The notes: a model not told the origin generated them from the sequence alone. A DNA stretch of 64,000 nt from Leucobacter muris (GCF_004028235.1 NZ_CP035037.1:1240001-1304000), one strand, 5' to 3'; counted from the stretch's first letter, positions 37,017-46,511 are shown. Numbers and translations are program-made.

Positions 37017-37174
37017 GTATCCAGTGTCGCACATCCGGCCCCGTTTCGACCGGCCGACCGCGGCGACCGGAGCGGGGCGGGCGAACCGCGCGGGGACGGC
37101 CGAAAGCGGGCGTGACGCGGGCCCGATATACGCGATAATGGGAGAGGCCCGTGTGGGCTCTCGGAAGGAGCGCG

Positions 37175-37816
37175 GTGTTCGGCTGGTCGAAGAAACGCAA
37201 GCGCGGCGGTGCGCGCCCACCGCGACGCCTGCCGAGACGGGTGCTCGCACCGGTCGAGGAGATCGTCGAGCAGGGGCTGCTCGTCGCTGACGTCGCCGTG
37301 CGCATGACGGTCAAGAACGAGATCATCATGAACGCCCTCAAGCGCCACGCCGACTACGACGAGGCTCAGATCCGCGAGATGGTGCGGCAGGCGACCGCCG
37401 ACCTCGCGAAGGAGCGCGAGCGCGACGCCCTGCACATCGCGCGCATGCGCAACGAGATCCGCGACACCGGGCGCAGTTCGTGGAGCGAGTCCGACTACGG
37501 CAACGACGACAACCGCACCCTGCGCCATCGCCAGGAGGTCTACGAGAGAGTCGCCGAAGAGCTCGAGTCGCGCGCGAGCGACGACGCCTACCTCTCCGAG
37601 ACCGCCGAGCGGGCCCGCGCGATGGCCTGGCACGAGATCGGCGACTCCCTGAAGGAGCGCGCCACGCATCCCTACTACAGCGGCGGCGCCAGCGAGGAGT
37701 ACCGGGAAGCCCGCGAGGGGCGCATCCAGCAGCTCATCGAGAAAGACCTCACCGCGCTCGTGCAGCAGCAGAGCAAGCCCAGCCGGCTGCGCAGGAAGCG
37801 CAAGGTCGACGAGTAG
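37175..37816 (+). CDS. Conserved actinobacterial protein of unknown function
   Basis: 213 residues from GTG 37175, with GGAAGGAG 4 nt upstream. The first 30 residues are very basic (KKRKRGGARPPRRLPRR). The rest is charged and helical, with likely coiled coil around 70-110 (DLAKERERDALHIARMRNEI) and 120-165. No membrane segment or catalytic motif is visible. Similar proteins occur in related genomes without assigned function. It is transcribed away from the riboswitch region. Confidence 0.75.
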   Translation: MFGWSKKRKRGGARPPRRLPRRVLAPVEEIVEQGLLVADVAVRMTVKNEIIMNALKRHADYDEAQIREMVRQATADLAKERERDALHIARMRNEIRDTGRSSWSESDYGNDDNRTLRHRQEVYERVAEELESRASDDAYLSETAERARAMAWHEIGDSLKERATHPYYSGGASEEYREAREGRIQQLIEKDLTALVQQQSKPSRLRRKRKVDE

Positions 37817-37879
37817 GGGCGGGATGGGGCGCAGAAGCGTCCCCGGGCTCTGCCGACTCTTCGGCGGGCGCCGCTCAGA

Positions 37880-38203
37880 TCAGCGCTCGCGAAGCTCGGG
37901 GTGCCGCGAGAGATAGCCCTCGATGAACCAGCAGGAGGTCTGCAGATCCCGGTGCCCGATCGCGTCGCCCGTGAGGGCGTGGTGGGCGAGCAGCGCTGCG
38001 AGGCCGGTGCCCCGCAGCTCCGGCAGCACCACGGTGTGATCGAAGTCGATCGTGTGCTCGCCCACGAACGAGTAGTGCGCCTCGCCCACGAGCCGGCCCT
38101 CGTCGTCATCGCCCTGATAGATCGCGTACCGCTGCTCACCGGGCTCGTGCACGATGCGGAATCCGTCGGCGGCCGCCTGTTGCTCGTCCAAGTATCTAGC
38201 CAT
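37880..38203 (-). CDS. Small GNAT-like acetyltransferase (YjdJ/GCN5-related type)
   Basis: 107 residues. It has the compact fold of the N-acetyltransferase-like YjdJ group: EGRLVGEAHYSFVGEHTIDF, the acetyl-CoA loop PELRGTGLAALLAHHAL, and a short C-terminal CWFIEGYLSRHPEL. The pyrophosphate loop reads RGTGLA, close to the family RGxGxA/G. The substrate is unknown. It is convergent with the unknown gene at 37175. Confidence 0.82.
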   Translation of the reverse strand: MARYLDEQQAAADGFRIVHEPGEQRYAIYQGDDDEGRLVGEAHYSFVGEHTIDFDHTVVLPELRGTGLAALLAHHALTGDAIGHRDLQTSCWFIEGYLSRHPELRER

Positions 38204-38308
38204 GGCACCACACTACGCGGAGCGCCACCCGGTCGGGAGGGGTTGACAGGGGCTCGAAACCGGCCGCGGACGGAGCCGCCGACGAGGCGTCCGCACTATC
38301 CTCGAAGG

Positions 38309-38959
38309 GTGCGTCAGACCTCCCGCCCCCGCAGCGCCCTCCTCGGGGCCCTCGCCTGCGCGCTGCTCGCGGGCGGGATCGCGGGGTGCGCCCCCCAGTC
38401 CGAGCCCGCACCCGAACCCGAGGTGCTCTCGGCCACCACCGCCGGAGGCGTCTACCTCGACGCCGTCTGCCCGGTCAACGCCGCGTGGGACGAGGTCGAC
38501 GTCGAACTCGACCGCCTGCGCATCGCGGTCGCTCGCGGCGGCGACGAGGAGATCGACACGAGCCGTTTCGCCGACGCGATGGAGCGGGTCGCCGAGGCGA
38601 GCTCCGACGCCGGCAAACGGCTCGACACCGAGCAGCAGAGCTGGCCCGCGCAGGCCGAGCCGGCGGTGGAGTCGGTGCGCGAGACGCTGCAGGCGGATCG
38701 CAAGCAGGCGCTGAGTGTCGCGAAGCTCGACGCCGAAGAGGCCGCGGCCTACGACTGGAAGGGCGCCGCCGAGGCGGGGGAGGCGGCCGCGGAGGCCCGC
38801 GCAGCACTCGGGCTCCCCGAAGACCCGGTGGCGGCGTGCGCCCAGTGGGAGGAGCAGCAGGCCGAGACGGCGCAGCCCGAGAGGTCGCCGACGCCGCAGA
38901 GCGGTTCGACCGGCGGCGGCTCGGGCTCGGAGCGGAAGGGAGGGGACTCGAATGGCTGA
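38309..38959 (+). CDS. Predicted lipoprotein
   Basis: 216 residues from GTG 38309. A basic N-terminus and hydrophobic helix end in the lipobox IAGC with Cys27, so it should be a lipid-anchored surface protein. The mature part is helical and acidic (about 50-185) and ends in a Ser/Thr/Pro/Gly-rich tail. No domain is recognised. Its stop overlaps the start of the SAHH-like gene by 8 bp. Confidence 0.8.
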   Translation: MRQTSRPRSALLGALACALLAGGIAGCAPQSEPAPEPEVLSATTAGGVYLDAVCPVNAAWDEVDVELDRLRIAVARGGDEEIDTSRFADAMERVAEASSDAGKRLDTEQQSWPAQAEPAVESVRETLQADRKQALSVAKLDAEEAAAYDWKGAAEAGEAAAEARAALGLPEDPVAACAQWEEQQAETAQPERSPTPQSGSTGGGSGSERKGGDSNG

Positions 38960-40646
38960 GGTCGACGGGCGCGGGTCGCGCGCCGCGGTCGAGCTGCGCG
39001 TTGAGCGGGCGCTGCGCGCCGCCGCGCGGGCGGGCAACCGGCTGCTGTCGGGCGGCGTGGCCCGCGTGCGGGTCGGAGGCGACGGCGACCGCGAGGTGCT
39101 GCTGACCGCCCTCGCACGCATGGGCGTGAGACTCGAGGACGCCGCGGGGCTGCCCGCCGAGTTCGTGTTCGTGGATCACCTGGGCGACGACGAGCGCGGC
39201 GGCCGCTCTTATCCCGCCGAACCTGCGGGCGACGCGGGTCGCGGATCGGGCGCGGGCCTCGACCCGGTGGTGGTCGCCCTCGACGGGGGGATCGCGTCCG
39301 CCCGCGGCGGCGACGCCGCGGCGAGGATCGCGTGGGCGGCGCGCGGCATGCGGACGACGGCCCGCCTCGCCGAGGAGTTCGCCAGGGCCCGCGCCGGCGC
39401 CCGAGGCCCGCGCATCGGGGTGAGCCTCGTGCTCGAACCGAAGACCGCGGCCCTCGCGCTGGCCCTCGCCGACGCCGGCTGCGAGGTCGCCCTCTTCAGC
39501 GCCGTCTCCGAGACCGACCCCGAGGTCGCCGCCGCGCTCGCCGCCGATGGCAGGATCGCGGTGTTCGCCCCCACGAGCGCCGCGGGCGCGGGCGAAGAGC
39601 GACCAGAAGCGGCGGCCCGCCTCGACGCCGAGCACGCCGCCGCGATCCTCGACTGGGGACCCGAATACCTCGTCGACGACGGCTCCCACCTGATCCGCCT
39701 CGCCCACAGTGAGCGCCCGCGCGCCCTCGACCGCCTGCGGGCTGCCGCGGAGGAGACCACGAGCGGTGTGCGCCCCCTGCGCGAGATGGAGGCCGAGGGG
39801 GCGCTGCGCATCCCCGTCATCGCCGTCAACGACGCCCGCACGAAGACCGACTTCGACAACCTCATCGGCACCGGCCAGTCGTGCGTGCTCGCGATCGCCG
39901 ACCTGCTCGACGAGGCCGGGTGGGCGGCATCGCAGCGGGGCGGAGCAGACCCTCGGCCTCACGCCCCCGCATACGCGGGGGTCGCGGGCACCCGCTGGGC
40001 GGTGGTCGGCTACGGCCCCGTCGGCGCGGGCACCGCCCGCTTCGCAGCGGCGCTCGGGGCGGAGGTGACGGTCGTGGAGCGCGACCCGGTGCGCGCCCTC
40101 GCGGCCCTGCACGATGGCTTCGAGGCCCGCTGCGCCGATGAGGCGCTCCCCGCCGCCGATGTCGTGGTCAGCGCGACCGGCGTCTGGCACACCCTCGAGG
40201 CGCACGGCTTCGCGCTGCTGCGCCCCGGCACGGCCGTCGCGGTCGCGGGCGGCATCGACGACGAACTCGCCCTCGACGAGCTGCAGGCCGCCGGATGGGC
40301 TCGGAGGCCGGCGGGCGACGGCCTCGCCGAGTGGATCGCCCCCGGCGCCGACCACGGCCCGCTCGTGCTCGCCGACGGCGGCGGCGTCAACTACACGGCC
40401 GCCGAGGGCAACCCCGTCGAGGTGATGGACCTCTCCTTCGCCACGCAGCTCGCCGCGCTGACCCGCCTCATGCGCGACGACCTCGCGCCCGGGGTGCACG
40501 CGCTCTCGAGCGAGGACGAGGCGCGGGTCGCGCGGGCGGCGCTCGAGGTGCGCGGCGGATCCGCCGATCCGGCTCCCTCTCGCGGTCGGCCGGGCGGCGC
40601 GGCCCAGCCCTGGCCCGTGCACCGATACCGGTCCGCCTCCGCCTGA
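38952..40646 (+). CDS. Divergent S-adenosylhomocysteine hydrolase-like protein
   Basis: 564 residues from ATG 38952. Two blocks match SAHH: the substrate region EETTSGVRPLREMEAEGALR and IAVNDARTKTDFDNLIGTGQ, and the NAD-binding fold VVGYGPVGAGTARFAAALGA with the following acidic ERDP. It ends HRYRSASA, like the SAHH C-terminus. Compared with human SAHH, Lys186, Asp190 and Asn191 are kept, but His55 and Cys195 are replaced, and an extra N-terminal part of about 150 residues is present. It is therefore probably not a standard SAHH. The next gene is a purine-deaminase-like amidohydrolase, which recalls the deaminase plus S-inosylhomocysteine hydrolase route of methanogens (inference). Confidence 0.78.
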   Translation: MAEVDGRGSRAAVELRVERALRAAARAGNRLLSGGVARVRVGGDGDREVLLTALARMGVRLEDAAGLPAEFVFVDHLGDDERGGRSYPAEPAGDAGRGSGAGLDPVVVALDGGIASARGGDAAARIAWAARGMRTTARLAEEFARARAGARGPRIGVSLVLEPKTAALALALADAGCEVALFSAVSETDPEVAAALAADGRIAVFAPTSAAGAGEERPEAAARLDAEHAAAILDWGPEYLVDDGSHLIRLAHSERPRALDRLRAAAEETTSGVRPLREMEAEGALRIPVIAVNDARTKTDFDNLIGTGQSCVLAIADLLDEAGWAASQRGGADPRPHAPAYAGVAGTRWAVVGYGPVGAGTARFAAALGAEVTVVERDPVRALAALHDGFEARCADEALPAADVVVSATGVWHTLEAHGFALLRPGTAVAVAGGIDDELALDELQAAGWARRPAGDGLAEWIAPGADHGPLVLADGGGVNYTAAEGNPVEVMDLSFATQLAALTRLMRDDLAPGVHALSSEDEARVARAALEVRGGSADPAPSRGRPGGAAQPWPVHRYRSASA

Positions 40647-40738
40647 CGCCTGAGGGCCGCCGCCCCATCGACGGCCCCGGGGCGCGGGCGGACGGCTCAC
40701 GCGACGCCGGCCTCGGCGCACGCCCTAGAATCGTGCTG

Positions 40739-42049
40739 GTGAGCACAGCACCCGAGATCGTCGTCTACAGCGCCTCCCTCGTCTTCCCCGTCGTCAGCCC
40801 GCGCATCGAGGACGGCGCCGTGGCGGTGCAGCACGGGCGCATCCTGCACGTCGGCGACCGCCGCTGGGTGCTCGACGCGCTCGCCGCCCGCGGCGCCGAA
40901 CATCGCGAGGAGCACTGGGACGGCGTGCTCGCGCCGGGCCTCGTGAACGCGCACACCCATCTCCAGTACACGCGCATGGCCGAGGTCGCCGAGCGCAACT
41001 ACACCGGCTTCGACCACTGGGGCGACGCCTTCGACGCGGTCTACGAGCGGGGCGGCCACGACTGGGCCGCCGCCGCGGCCGACGGTGCGCGGCAGAGCCT
41101 CGCCGCGGGCGTGACCGCGGCCGCCGATGTCGTCACCGACCGGGCGGCGCTCGGCGCCCTGCACGACGCGGGCATGCACGGCATCGCCTACTGGGAGGTC
41201 TACGGCAAGAGCAACGACGACTGGGACGCCGCCGCGCGCGAGGAGGTGCGCCAGCAGATCCGCGAGATCCCGACCCCTCCCGGAGCCGGCGTCTCGCCGC
41301 ACGCCCCCTACTCGCTCGAGGTGCAGCCCCTGCTCGAACTGCCCGACATCGTGCGCGAGGAGGGCCTGCGCCTGCACATTCACCTCGCCGAGGCCCACAT
41401 GGAGCGCGAGTTCGACGGCATCGACGGCTACGTGGGCGCCGGCCCCGGCGGGCACGGCAAGTGGCCCGAGCTCGGCGCCGACAGCTTCCGCGCGCTGCGC
41501 TCGCACGGCATCGGCGTCTCGTCGACCCAGTTCGTCGACCACCTGGGGGTGCTCGGGCCCGACTGCCACATCGCGCACGGCGTGTACGTGAGCGCCGAGG
41601 ACCGGGCGCTGCTGCGCGCCCGGGGCACCAGCGTCGCGCTGTGCCCGCGATCCAACGAGGTCATCGGCCTCGACATGCCGCCCGTGGCCGCTTACCTGCG
41701 CGAGGGCAACCTCATCGCGGTGGGCACCGATTCGCTCTCGTCTTCGCCGTCGCTCGACCTGCTCGCCGACGTCGCAGCCCTCTCTCGCGTCGCCCGCGCC
41801 CAGGGCTACCGCGAGGACGACCTGCACCAGCGGCTCTTCACCGCCGCCACGCTCGGCGGCGCCGCGGCGCTCGGGCTGCACGTGGGCAAGCACCGCATCG
41901 GGCAGCTCGGAGTCGGCGCGATGGCCGATCTCGCCTTCTTCGAGGCGGCGTCGCACCACCCCGACGCTGCGCTGGCCGAGCTCGTCGAGGACGGCGCCGG
42001 CCGCGTCCGGCGCACGATCGTGGAGGGCGTCGAGCGCTTCCGCGCGTGA
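40739..42049 (+). CDS. Amidohydrolase, aminopurine-nucleoside deaminase-like (MtaD/MqnX group)
   Basis: 436 residues from GTG 40739; GTG 40733 is possible. Metal ligands of the amidohydrolase barrel: HTHLQYT, HIHLAEAH, IAHGVYVSAED and GTDSLSSSPSLD. VALCPRSNEVIGL is characteristic of the branch containing 5'-methylthioadenosine/SAH deaminase and aminofutalosine deaminase. These remove the 6-amino group of adenine nucleosides. Adjacent to an SAHH-like gene, a substrate such as SAH is plausible. Family level is firm, substrate is not. Confidence 0.82.
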   Translation: MSTAPEIVVYSASLVFPVVSPRIEDGAVAVQHGRILHVGDRRWVLDALAARGAEHREEHWDGVLAPGLVNAHTHLQYTRMAEVAERNYTGFDHWGDAFDAVYERGGHDWAAAAADGARQSLAAGVTAAADVVTDRAALGALHDAGMHGIAYWEVYGKSNDDWDAAAREEVRQQIREIPTPPGAGVSPHAPYSLEVQPLLELPDIVREEGLRLHIHLAEAHMEREFDGIDGYVGAGPGGHGKWPELGADSFRALRSHGIGVSSTQFVDHLGVLGPDCHIAHGVYVSAEDRALLRARGTSVALCPRSNEVIGLDMPPVAAYLREGNLIAVGTDSLSSSPSLDLLADVAALSRVARAQGYREDDLHQRLFTAATLGGAAALGLHVGKHRIGQLGVGAMADLAFFEAASHHPDAALAELVEDGAGRVRRTIVEGVERFRA

Positions 42050-42081
42050 GGCCGCGCGGCGAGGGAGTGCGGCGAGGGCGC

Positions 42082-42137
42082 CGAGAGGCGGATCTCGCGC
42101 GTCGGGTCGGCGGTCGGCATGCAAGATCCGCCTCTCG
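42082..42137. repeat. 17-bp-stem hairpin repeat
   Basis: Arms 42082-42098 (CGAGAGGCGGATCTCGC) and 42121-42137 are complementary at 16 of 17 positions with a 22-nt loop. The arm is a variant of those at 24157 and 26879. It follows the amidohydrolase gene and precedes the ABC transporter operon, which has the same orientation. Confidence 0.8.
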
Positions 42138-42291
42138 AGGAACAGCCGGACGGTCGGGGCCCTGGGCCGTGTGACCCCGGGTGACGGGCGGTGCGGAGAA
42201 CGGCCTGCAATCTCATAGACTGGTCTGCGGTCGGCGCGGCGCCGCCACGCCTGAACGCGCCCGCGCCTCCCCACACATCGAAGGAGCCCCC

Positions 42292-43125
42292 ATGTCACGC
42301 ACCTCCCGCCTCGTCGCGGCCGCCGCGGCCGGCGCCGCAGCCCTGCTCGCCCTCACCGCCTGCACCGGCGGCGCGTCCTCCGACGAGGCCGCTGGCGTCG
42401 GTCCCGTCACCGAGGGCAAGCTCACCATCGCCACCGGCGAGCCCGCTTATGCCCCCTGGGTGATCGACGACGCCCCCGAGAGCGGCGAGGGCTTCGAGGC
42501 CGCCGTCGCCTACGCGGTCGCCGATGAGATGGGCTACGCCGAGGGCGACGTGGTGTGGGTGCGCTCGAGCTTCGACTCGGCCATCGCCCCGGGCCCCAAG
42601 GACTGGGACCTCAACATCCAGCAGTTCTCGGTGAGCGAGGAGCGCAAGCAGGCCGTCGACTTCTCGTCGGCGTACTACGAGACCACCCAGGCGGTCGTCG
42701 CCGCGGGAGGCACCCCCGCCGCCGACGCGAAGAGCATCGCCGACCTCAAGGACACCGTCATCGGCGTCGCCTCGGGCACCACGTCGCTCAAGGTCGCCGA
42801 GGAGGTCATCGCGCCGAACCAGCAGATCCAGGTCTTCAACAGCGTCGACGACACCGTCGCGGCGCTGCAGAACGGCACCATCGACGCCCTCGTCACCGAC
42901 CTGCCCGGCGCCTTCTACGTGCGCGACGCGCAGCTCGACGACGGAGTGATCGTGGGCCAGCTCGAGTCGGAGCAGGGCGGCGACGAGTTCGCGTTCGTGC
43001 TGCCGAAGGGCTCCTCGCTGACCGCCGAGGTCACCGCCGCCGTCGACGCCCTGCGCGAGAACGGCACCCTCGACGAGCTCGCCGCCGAGTGGATCGCAGA
43101 CCAGGGCGCGCCCGTCCTGAAGTGA
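42292..43125 (+). CDS. Polar amino-acid ABC transporter, substrate-binding lipoprotein
   Basis: 277 residues from ATG 42292, with AAGGAG upstream. The signal peptide ends in the lipobox LTAC (Cys24). The SBP family 3 fold is clear: KLTIATGEPAYAPWVIDD, WDLNIQQFSVSEERKQAVDF and GVASGTTSLKVAEEV. It captures an amino acid outside the membrane for the permease and ATPase encoded next. The three genes form one operon (4 bp gap, then ATGA overlap). Substrate identity is not clear. Confidence 0.9.
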   Translation: MSRTSRLVAAAAAGAAALLALTACTGGASSDEAAGVGPVTEGKLTIATGEPAYAPWVIDDAPESGEGFEAAVAYAVADEMGYAEGDVVWVRSSFDSAIAPGPKDWDLNIQQFSVSEERKQAVDFSSAYYETTQAVVAAGGTPAADAKSIADLKDTVIGVASGTTSLKVAEEVIAPNQQIQVFNSVDDTVAALQNGTIDALVTDLPGAFYVRDAQLDDGVIVGQLESEQGGDEFAFVLPKGSSLTAEVTAAVDALRENGTLDELAAEWIADQGAPVLK

Positions 43126-43129
43126 CCCC

Positions 43130-43999
43130 GTGACCGTCACGCACCCCGGCAGCGCGCCGTTCGAGCCCTCGGCCATCGAACTCGAACGGCGCGCGTACCG
43201 CCGCGCCCGCGGGCAGCGCTCGATCCTCGTCAGCATCGCGAGCACGCTCGTGTTCGCGGCGGTGATCGCGGTCGTGCTGGTCAACAGTCCCGGCTGGAGC
43301 CGGGTGAGCGACACCTTCTTCGATCTGGAGGTGGCGGTCGCATCGTTTCCGCGTGTGATCGAGGGGCTCTGGCTCAACATCCAGGTGCTCTTCGTCGCGG
43401 CGGTCGGCGTGGCCGTGCTGGGCACGCTGCTCGCGATCGCGCGCACCCTCAAGGGCCCGGTGTTCACGCCGATCCGGCTCATCGCGGCCGGCTACACCGA
43501 CATCTTCCGGGGCATCCCCGTGCTGCTGGTGCTCTACCTGGTGGGCTTCGGCATCCCCGGCCTCGAGCTCACCGGCCGCATGCCGGCCCAGTTCTGGGGC
43601 ACCATCGCGCTGATCCTCAGCTACTCCGCGTATGTGGCCGAGGTGCTGCGCGCCGGCATCGACGCGGTGCACCCCTCGCAGCGGCTCGCGGCCCGCTCGC
43701 TCGGGCTCAGCCACGGCAAGACGCTGCGGCTCGTGGTGATGCCGCAGGCGGTGCGCAAGGTCACGCCCGCCCTCATGAACGACTTCGTCTCGATGCAGAA
43801 GGACGTCGGCCTCATCTCGGTGCTCGGCGCCGTCGACGCCGTGCGCGCCGCGCAGATCGAGGTCGCATCGAGCTACAACTTCACGCCCTACGTGCTCGCG
43901 GGCGTGCTCTTCGTGCTGCTGTCGTGGCCGTTCATCCGGCTCACCGACTGGATGACGGCGCGCGCGCAGAAGCGCGAGCAGGTGGGAGGCACGGTATGA
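43130..43999 (+). CDS. Polar amino-acid ABC transporter, permease
   Basis: 289 residues from GTG 43130. Several helices, an N-terminal HisM-type region, and the EAA loop as RAGIDAVHPSQRLAARSLGL, which contacts the ATPase. The TM layout (LWLNIQVLFVAAVGVAVLGT, YTDIFRGIPVLLVLYLVGFG) fits the HisM/GlnP group. Only one permease gene is present, so the channel is probably a homodimer. Confidence 0.9.
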   Translation: MTVTHPGSAPFEPSAIELERRAYRRARGQRSILVSIASTLVFAAVIAVVLVNSPGWSRVSDTFFDLEVAVASFPRVIEGLWLNIQVLFVAAVGVAVLGTLLAIARTLKGPVFTPIRLIAAGYTDIFRGIPVLLVLYLVGFGIPGLELTGRMPAQFWGTIALILSYSAYVAEVLRAGIDAVHPSQRLAARSLGLSHGKTLRLVVMPQAVRKVTPALMNDFVSMQKDVGLISVLGAVDAVRAAQIEVASSYNFTPYVLAGVLFVLLSWPFIRLTDWMTARAQKREQVGGTV

Positions 44000-44778
44000 A
44001 CGCATCGGCGAAGCGGGCTCAGGATCCCGCAGCGCGCCCCGTGCTCGACGTGCAGGCGGTGCACAAGCGCTTCGGCGACCAGCCGGTGCTGCGCGGCATC
44101 GACCTCACCGTCGATCGGCACGAGGTGGTCGTGCTCATCGGCGCGTCGGGCTCGGGCAAGTCGACACTGCTCAAGACGATCAACCTGCTCGAGCAGGTTG
44201 ACGACGGCCGCATCTTCCTCGGCGACGAGGACATCACCGACCCGCGCGTCGACACCGACCGGGTGCGGGCGAGGATCGGCGTGGTGTTCCAGCACTACAA
44301 CCTCTTCCCGCACATGAACGTGCTCGACAACGTGACGCTCGCGGCGCGCAAGGTGTTCGGCACCGCTCGCGCCGACGCCGAGCGCACCGGCCTCGCGCTG
44401 CTCGCCCGCATCGGCCTCGCCGACAAGGCGAAGGAGTACCCGGACCGGCTCTCGGGCGGCCAGCAGCAGCGCGTCGCGATCGCGCGCGCCATCGCGACCG
44501 ATCCCGAACTGCTGCTGCTCGACGAGATCACGAGCGCGCTCGACCCTCAGCTGGTGGGGGAGGTGCTCGACCTCGTGGGCGACCTCAAGGCGGCCGGCTC
44601 CACGATCGTGATGGCGACGCACGAGATGTCGTTCGCGCGACGGGTCGCCGACCGCGTGGTCTACCTGAAGGACGGCGTCATCATCGAGTCGGGGCCGCCC
44701 GAGCAGATCTTCGACCGCCCCCAGCGCGAGGAGACGCGGGAGTTCTTGTCCCGCGTGCGCGACCCCTTCGGGGAGTGA
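43996..44778 (+). CDS. Polar amino-acid ABC transporter, ATP-binding protein
   Basis: 260 residues; ATG overlaps the permease stop as ATGA. Walker A GASGSGKST, Q-loop VFQHYNLFPHMNVLDN, signature LSGGQQQRVAIARAI, Walker B LLLLDEITSALDP (with E as catalytic base) and H-loop ATHEMSF are all present. It energises uptake with the two upstream products. DEITSALDP is typical of polar amino-acid importers (GlnQ/HisP type). Confidence 0.92.
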   Translation: MNASAKRAQDPAARPVLDVQAVHKRFGDQPVLRGIDLTVDRHEVVVLIGASGSGKSTLLKTINLLEQVDDGRIFLGDEDITDPRVDTDRVRARIGVVFQHYNLFPHMNVLDNVTLAARKVFGTARADAERTGLALLARIGLADKAKEYPDRLSGGQQQRVAIARAIATDPELLLLDEITSALDPQLVGEVLDLVGDLKAAGSTIVMATHEMSFARRVADRVVYLKDGVIIESGPPEQIFDRPQREETREFLSRVRDPFGE

Positions 44779-44790
44779 ACCGGCGCGCCC

Positions 44791-44838
44791 GCGCGGGACG
44801 ACGGGTCTGCGCTTGCGCGGGACGACGGGTCTGCGCTT
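44791..44838. repeat. 24-bp tandem duplication downstream of the ABC operon
   Basis: The unit GCGCGGGACGACGGGTCTGC plus GCTT is repeated exactly (44791-44814, 44815-44838). It lies between the ABC operon and the exporter gene and may reflect replication slippage. Confidence 0.85.
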
Positions 44839-44935
44839 GCGCCGACCGCGCGCGGGGGAGTAGGCTGTTGCGTCTGCCTCCGACGGGTCCTCTGCGCGAC
44901 CCCGGCCGGGGCCGCTCATCTCAAGGAGTCTTCCC

Positions 44936-46411
44936 GTGACCTCAGATACCGCTTCGGTGCGGGTGCCCGCCGCGCCCGGCGACACGATCGACCCCGCGGG
45001 CATGCGGGTGATCTGGCTGCTGCTCGTGGCGGCCTTCGTCGCGATCCTCAACGAGACCACCATGGCGATCGCCATCCCCGCGCTGAACACCTCGCTGGGG
45101 ATCCCGCCCGAGCTCGGGCAGTGGCTCACGAGCGCGTTCATGCTCACCATGGCCGTGGTGATCCCCACGACCGGCTTCCTGCTGCAGCGCTTCACGACCC
45201 GACAGATCTTCCTGGCCGCGATGATCTCGTTCGTGCTGGGAACCGCGATCTGCCTCGTCGCCCCCGGCTTCGTCGTGCTGCTCATCGGACGCATCGTGCA
45301 GGCGGCCGGCACCGGCATCATGATGCCGCTGCTCATGACGACCATGATGAACGTGGTGCCGCCGCACTCCCGCGGCCGCATGATGGGGCGCGTCGGCCTG
45401 GTCATCAGCCTCGCGCCGGCGCTCGGACCGACGCTCTCGGGCGTGGTGCTCGACCACCTCGGATGGCGCTGGCTCTTCGGCATCATCCTGCCCATCGCGG
45501 TCGTCGCACTGCTGCTCGGCGCGAAGTGGATGACGAACCTCGGCGAGACGAAGCGCGCCCCGATCGACGTGCTGTCGATCGTGCTGTCGGTGTTCGCCTT
45601 CGGCGGCGTCGTCTTCGGGCTCAGCCAGCTCGGCGGGCACGGAGGCGCCGCCGGCGGCGGAGGCGTGCCGCCGTGGGCCGTGGTCGCGGGCGGCGTCGTG
45701 TTCCTCGCGCTGTTCGTGTGGCGCCAGCTCGTGCTGCAGAAGCTGGACGACGCGCTGCTCGACCTGCGAGTGTTCACCTCGCGCAACTACGTGATCTCCG
45801 TGGTCATCATGGGTGTGATCGCGCTGTCGATGTTCGGCACGTTCTCGCTGCTGCCGCTCTACCTGCAGAACGTGGCGGGTCTCGAACCGACAGCCGCTGG
45901 CCTCGTGCTGCTGCCCGGATCGATCCTCATGGGCCTGCTCGGCCCCGTGATGGGACGCATCTACGATGCGCGAGGCCCGAAGACGCTGCTCGTGCCCGGC
46001 ACGACCCTCATCACGGCGTCCATGTTCATGTACTCGACGGTGGGCACGCACACGCCCGTGTGGCTGCTCGTGGTCGTGCAGATCGCGATGTCGCTCGGTC
46101 TCGCGAGCTCGTTCACCCCTCTGTTCTCGGCCTCGCTCGGCTCGCTCGACCGGTCGCTGTACTCGCACGGCTCCGCGGTGCTGAACACGCTGCAGCAGGT
46201 CGGGGGCGCGGCGGGAACCGCCGTGCTCATCTCGATCTACTCGACGTTCCTGCACTCCGGCGAGGCGCGCGGCCTGTCGACCGCGGAGGCCGGGGCGCCC
46301 GGCACGAACGCGGCCTTCTTCGTCGCGGCGTGCATCTCGCTCGTGCCGCTCGTGCTGGCCTACTTCGTGCAGAAGCCGGCCGACCAGCAGGGCGCGCCGG
46401 CGGGGCACTGA
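44936..46411 (+). CDS. DHA2-family MFS drug exporter
   Basis: 491 residues from GTG 44936, with AAGGAG upstream. About 14 helices. LNETTMAIAIPALNTSLGIP in helix 1 and WLTSAFMLTMAVVIPTTGFL fit DHA2 (EmrB/QacA-like) proton-coupled exporters. The motif-C-like LAPALGPTLSGVVLD is in helix 5. It is next to a broken LysR gene, which may once have controlled it. Substrate unknown. Confidence 0.88.
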   Translation: MTSDTASVRVPAAPGDTIDPAGMRVIWLLLVAAFVAILNETTMAIAIPALNTSLGIPPELGQWLTSAFMLTMAVVIPTTGFLLQRFTTRQIFLAAMISFVLGTAICLVAPGFVVLLIGRIVQAAGTGIMMPLLMTTMMNVVPPHSRGRMMGRVGLVISLAPALGPTLSGVVLDHLGWRWLFGIILPIAVVALLLGAKWMTNLGETKRAPIDVLSIVLSVFAFGGVVFGLSQLGGHGGAAGGGGVPPWAVVAGGVVFLALFVWRQLVLQKLDDALLDLRVFTSRNYVISVVIMGVIALSMFGTFSLLPLYLQNVAGLEPTAAGLVLLPGSILMGLLGPVMGRIYDARGPKTLLVPGTTLITASMFMYSTVGTHTPVWLLVVVQIAMSLGLASSFTPLFSASLGSLDRSLYSHGSAVLNTLQQVGGAAGTAVLISIYSTFLHSGEARGLSTAEAGAPGTNAAFFVAACISLVPLVLAYFVQKPADQQGAPAGH

Positions 46412-46511
46412 CCGCGGCCCGCCGCTCGGCCGATCCGCGCTCCGCGTCGAGCCCGCCGACTCCGATGCCCGAGCCCGTCGAAGGAGTCGGCGGGCTCGCG
46501 CGGCGGCGGCC

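Noticed and set aside
44942..46408. A 488-residue minus-strand frame antisense to the DHA2 exporter
   Set aside because: Same pattern: a charged mirror of a membrane protein, no domain.
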